Assembly (NCBI GenBank): GCA_012963885.1 | Contig: DTUY01000011.1 | Location: 1-38,005 of the forward strand | Reading direction: 5' to 3' | Length of the DNA: 38,005 nucleotides | From: Candidatus Poribacteria bacterium | Lineage (GTDB): Bacteria > Poribacteria > WGA-4E > UBA9662 | Shown: in pieces, positions 35,528 to 38,005 of the stretch | Layout of the letters: each line of letters opens with the position of its first letter | Position numbering within the stretch: position 1 is the stretch's first letter | The notes under the pieces: model-generated | What the model was told of the DNA's origin: nothing | The model's input: only the letters and a program-made list of their open reading frames with translations | Database searches by the model: none | Translations under genes and position numbers: made by a program

Positions 35528-37465
35528 CTATGTTGGCATATTGGTAATCTCAATTGGAATCAGCGAATCTGCTGGTTTAAACCCAAAGACACTGCCATAA
35601 AAATACAATTCTGCATCCAGCGCTCGCTTTATATTTTGAGATTTTCGGAACCCATGCCCTTCTCCATCAAACGGAATATAAGCAACGGGTATACCTTTCG
35701 TTTTGAGAGCGTGAACCATTGCCTCTGCCTGATTTGGGGGAACAACTTTATCATCAAGTCCTTGAAAAATAATAATAGGACAGTTAAGTAGATCTATAGC
35801 ATAAATAGGAGATCTTTCCCGATAGACTTCCATTTCCTCCGGGTACCTGCCGACGAGACCATCTAGGTAACGGGATTCAAATTTGTGTGTATCGGTCGCC
35901 AGTGCTTCCAAATTTCCAATACCATAATAGCTTGCTCCCGCTTTGAAAAAATCATGATAGGTTAAGGAACATAGCGTTGTGTATCCACCAGCACTGCCAC
36001 CTTTGATGGCGATTCGATTCGAATCGACCTGACCTTGATCTACAAGAAATTTTGCACCGTTTATGCAATCCTCCACATCTACAATGCCCCACTGATTATT
36101 TAGCCTTTCACGATAGACTCGGCCATATCCTGTGCTACCGCCATAGTTTACGTCAAGGACAGCAAAACCGCGACTGGTCCAATATTGTAGATTGAGACTG
36201 AGGGTGTTGCTTGTTGCACCAGTGGGTCCACCATGACTGACAACGATTAAGGGAGGTAATTCAGATTCTGAGGCAATCTGACAGTCATTTTGAGGCGCAT
36301 AAAAGAAAGCATAGGATATCAGGCCATTCACAGTCGGGAATTCTATTGTTTGGGGGGTGGACAAAACTTTCGGCCCCACCTCAACATTGCATGATCTACG
36401 AATGATATAGGGATGTTGTGTTACCAAATCGAGTTTCGCCACTGACGAAAACTGGGACGGAGACCCACCAATGAACACGACCATATTTGCATTAACCTGA
36501 ATTGATTCAATAGATGTATAAACGGTTTCAATTCTTTCCAACTTCCGAGTTTCCGTTTGAACACTAGCTAAATGCCAGATACCATTTTGGGTATATGCGC
36601 AAATGATCTGTTCTGCCGAGGCAAAACCATAAGTAGACATACCAAAAACCCACTGTGGACGACCAAATTCTGCTTCCATCTCGAGTAATGGTTCAGTTTG
36701 CCCATTTTGTAAATGGTGCAAATTCCACCAACCATTTCGGTCGGAAACGAAGTACAGTTTATGATCAGGTGACCACTTGGGCTGAAAAATTGATTCATTG
36801 TGCCCACCAGCAATTTGCTTGGGATTAGCAATAGATCCATCCTCGTTCCAAGTTGCAACCCATAATTCTGTGCCGTCCCAGGGCATATTCGGATGGTTCC
36901 AAGTCAGCCATGCTAGATGAGATTCATCTCTGCTAATACAGGGAGATGCGTAAAAATCATTCCCGAAAGCAATAGCTTGAGTTGTCCCATCAACCAAATC
37001 CAAGCTCACGAGTGAATTCACTGGCTCATTCCGGCTGAGATCAGAATGATCTTCACTAACGCAGACAAGTCGATTTTGCTTTTGATTAATAACAAAATCA
37101 GCATGACGCCGACCTGATTCTGAGGTAATTGCTACTGGGCGAGAACCCATTTCTTGACGATAAATCTGATTGTCAAGATAATTCGAGAAGTAAACTGTTT
37201 TGTCAACTACGGCAAACGCACCACCACCATATTCATGAACACGGGATCGAACATTGAAAGGTTCTGGTGTCACGTCATTTTTCTGCCCGTCCGCAGTACA
37301 ATGGACGATCACGTTTCGACCGCCTTCCTGGGGCCTTCCTTCAGTCCAATAGGTACTCTCGTTGTCGAGCACAACCTGACCAAGTCGAACCGTTTCGGAG
37401 ACGATAAGATTCGAAGTGATCGGCGACACCCAAGATCCATAGGATTTTATTTCTAACTCTGACAT
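35528..37465 (-). CDS. S9 prolyl-oligopeptidase-family serine peptidase (acylaminoacyl-peptidase/DPP-like)
   Basis: A 645-residue protein with an N-terminal beta-propeller (blade motifs such as WSPDHKLYFVSDRNGW) and a C-terminal alpha/beta-hydrolase domain. The catalytic set is Ser near 493 in GGSAGGYT, Asp near 571 in QGLDDKVVP and His near 602 in GEGHGF. VVSHGGPTG and GSTGYGR are typical of the S9C/acylaminoacyl-peptidase branch. No signal peptide is seen, so it is probably cytosolic and cleaves short peptides. The ATG at 37465 has no clear Shine-Dalgarno. A candidate promoter lies about 100 bp upstream. It is the first gene of the run that continues with polA, panB, the isomerase and uvrA. 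Confidence 0.88.
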   Translation of the reverse strand: MSELEIKSYGSWVSPITSNLIVSETVRLGQVVLDNESTYWTEGRPQEGGRNVIVHCTADGQKNDVTPEPFNVRSRVHEYGGGAFAVVDKTVYFSNYLDNQIYRQEMGSRPVAITSESGRRHADFVINQKQNRLVCVSEDHSDLSRNEPVNSLVSLDLVDGTTQAIAFGNDFYASPCISRDESHLAWLTWNHPNMPWDGTELWVATWNEDGSIANPKQIAGGHNESIFQPKWSPDHKLYFVSDRNGWWNLHHLQNGQTEPLLEMEAEFGRPQWVFGMSTYGFASAEQIICAYTQNGIWHLASVQTETRKLERIETVYTSIESIQVNANMVVFIGGSPSQFSSVAKLDLVTQHPYIIRRSCNVEVGPKVLSTPQTIEFPTVNGLISYAFFYAPQNDCQIASESELPPLIVVSHGGPTGATSNTLSLNLQYWTSRGFAVLDVNYGGSTGYGRVYRERLNNQWGIVDVEDCINGAKFLVDQGQVDSNRIAIKGGSAGGYTTLCSLTYHDFFKAGASYYGIGNLEALATDTHKFESRYLDGLVGRYPEEMEVYRERSPIYAIDLLNCPIIIFQGLDDKVVPPNQAEAMVHALKTKGIPVAYIPFDGEGHGFRKSQNIKRALDAELYFYGSVFGFKPADSLIPIEITNMPT

Positions 37466-37512
37466 ATATTTAAATCTAAAAGCAGATGGTTTCTAGAAAT
37501 TTTATCTACTTA

Positions 37513-37538
37513 GCTGACACCGATTTCACGCTGTCAGC
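37513..37538. promoter_or_regulatory. Small hairpin in the leader of the peptidase-polA-uvrA run
   Basis: GCTGACA (37513-37519) and TGTCAGC (37532-37538) form a perfect 7-bp inverted repeat with a 12-nt loop. It lies between the candidate promoter and the peptidase start, so it would be in the 5' leader. No U tract follows on either strand, so it is not an obvious terminator; a leader structure or protein site is possible. Confidence 0.3.
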
Positions 37539-37563
37539 ATATTTACTGTAGAACTAGGCAATA

Positions 37564-37592
37564 ATTATATCATGCAGTGCGATATTCTTTAA
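37564..37592 (-). promoter_or_regulatory. Candidate promoter for the peptidase-polA-panB-uvrA run
   Basis: A perfect TATAAT on the minus strand (37564-37569), preceded by a TG four bases upstream, is the best -10 box before the peptidase gene. The -35 match is poor (a TAAAGA-like hexamer with about 18-bp spacing). The leader would be about 90 nt. Confidence 0.35.
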
Positions 37593-38005
37593 TGACATTA
37601 TTCTTTTTCGCCCAGTTAATTTGTTTTATTCCAGTCTATATTTTTTTCTGAATATTGATGTTCTCAGATGATCATACTTGAGACCTCAAGCAGCAGGAAA
37701 ACTAATATGTCCAGCAGAGATAACGATATATTGATCTTCCTTACCAGCGTATAAAGAGAGAGCCCAATTCGACATATGTTTTAGTCAAGTTGCCACCAAC
37801 CGCTTGGTAAACCTTGAACGAATTGCAACCACTAATACACAATGATATTGGTGTACTAATGAACTGCAACGATAGAGATTGGTAGGATTATTTCGGCAGG
37901 TTTGAAAGTTAGCCGAGATTGAAAAACTGATCAATCTCTAATTAACTGTGTAAGATTTATGAATCTCTGCTCAATCAACAACCCATGTGTCTCCAGCATT
38001 GAGAA
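37593..38005. other. Right-end stretch without a convincing gene
   Basis: From the peptidase start to the window edge (540 bp in all) no frame of useful length is open. The stretch holds small inverted repeats: CTTGAG/CTCAAG at 37677-37690, an imperfect 20-bp palindrome at 37836-37855, and a perfect 8-bp stem GAGATTGA/TCAATCTC with 8-nt loop at 37915-37938. None has a T run that would make it a clear terminator. A gene may end just outside the right edge on the minus strand. Confidence 0.5.

Noticed and set aside
37931..38005. Short open frames on the minus strand running in from the right edge, one ending in GDTWVVD at 37971 and one ending at 37931.
   Set aside because: They are 10-24 codons long, which chance easily explains, and neither tail was recognised. 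The next gene may lie there, but this window cannot show it.
1..38005. CRISPR arrays, insertion sequences, toxin-antitoxin pairs or phage defence genes.
   Set aside because: No regularly spaced direct repeats, transposase motifs, terminal inverted repeats with target duplications, or defence-type domains were seen on either strand.

Overview
The window reads as one chromosomal segment of a low-to-mid G+C bacterium, most likely a member of Candidatus Poribacteria or a close relative. The main taxonomic clue is a C-terminal module that begins PNPFNPETWIPY or PNPFNPDTWIPF, followed by an FlgD-like fold. It ends two unrelated secreted proteins here (a PQQ-type dehydrogenase and a 3,934-residue protein). 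As I recall, the TWIP form of this sorting module is typical of Poribacteria. The assignment is an inference; no rRNA is present to test it. No mobile element, CRISPR array or prophage was seen.

Left part (1-5169): the last codons of groEL and a strong bidirectional terminator; a secreted PqaA-like alpha/beta hydrolase; threonine synthase; a 209-bp divergent promoter region with nested inverted repeats; then a creatininase-family amidohydrolase overlapped by a secreted sorbosone/glucose dehydrogenase-like protein.

Central minus-strand block (13588 down to 5193): a good sigma70-type promoter precedes tRNA-Pro(GGG), then hom, lysC, a YceD/DUF177 protein, rpmF, fabH, fabD, fabG, acpP, fabF and folK. 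Spacings are mostly short or overlapping. The block joins the aspartate-family amino acid branch to the classical yceD-rpmF-fab cluster of type II fatty acid synthesis. plsX, which usually sits between rpmF and fabH, is absent. A 17-bp palindrome lies between fabG and acpP.

Plus-strand giant gene (13724-25528): one open frame of 3,934 codons encodes an exported mosaic protein. It has an LVIVD-type beta-propeller, IPT/TIG domains, about eleven invasin-type Ig repeats, further Ig-like repeats, two cohesin-like modules, a dockerin-like pair of calcium loops, and the C-terminal sorting module. It is the best candidate for a large cell-surface adhesin or scaffold.

Right minus-strand block (37465 down to 25521): a prolyl-oligopeptidase-family peptidase, polA, panB, a TIM-barrel sugar isomerase-like protein and a 1,836-residue tandem UvrA, all closely spaced. 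The second UvrA half lacks the insertion domain and carries an arginine-rich insert. The last 540 bp hold no convincing gene, only a candidate promoter and several small inverted repeats.

Most genes are ordinary housekeeping genes. The items most worth following up are the tandem UvrA with its asymmetric halves and the giant multidomain surface protein.
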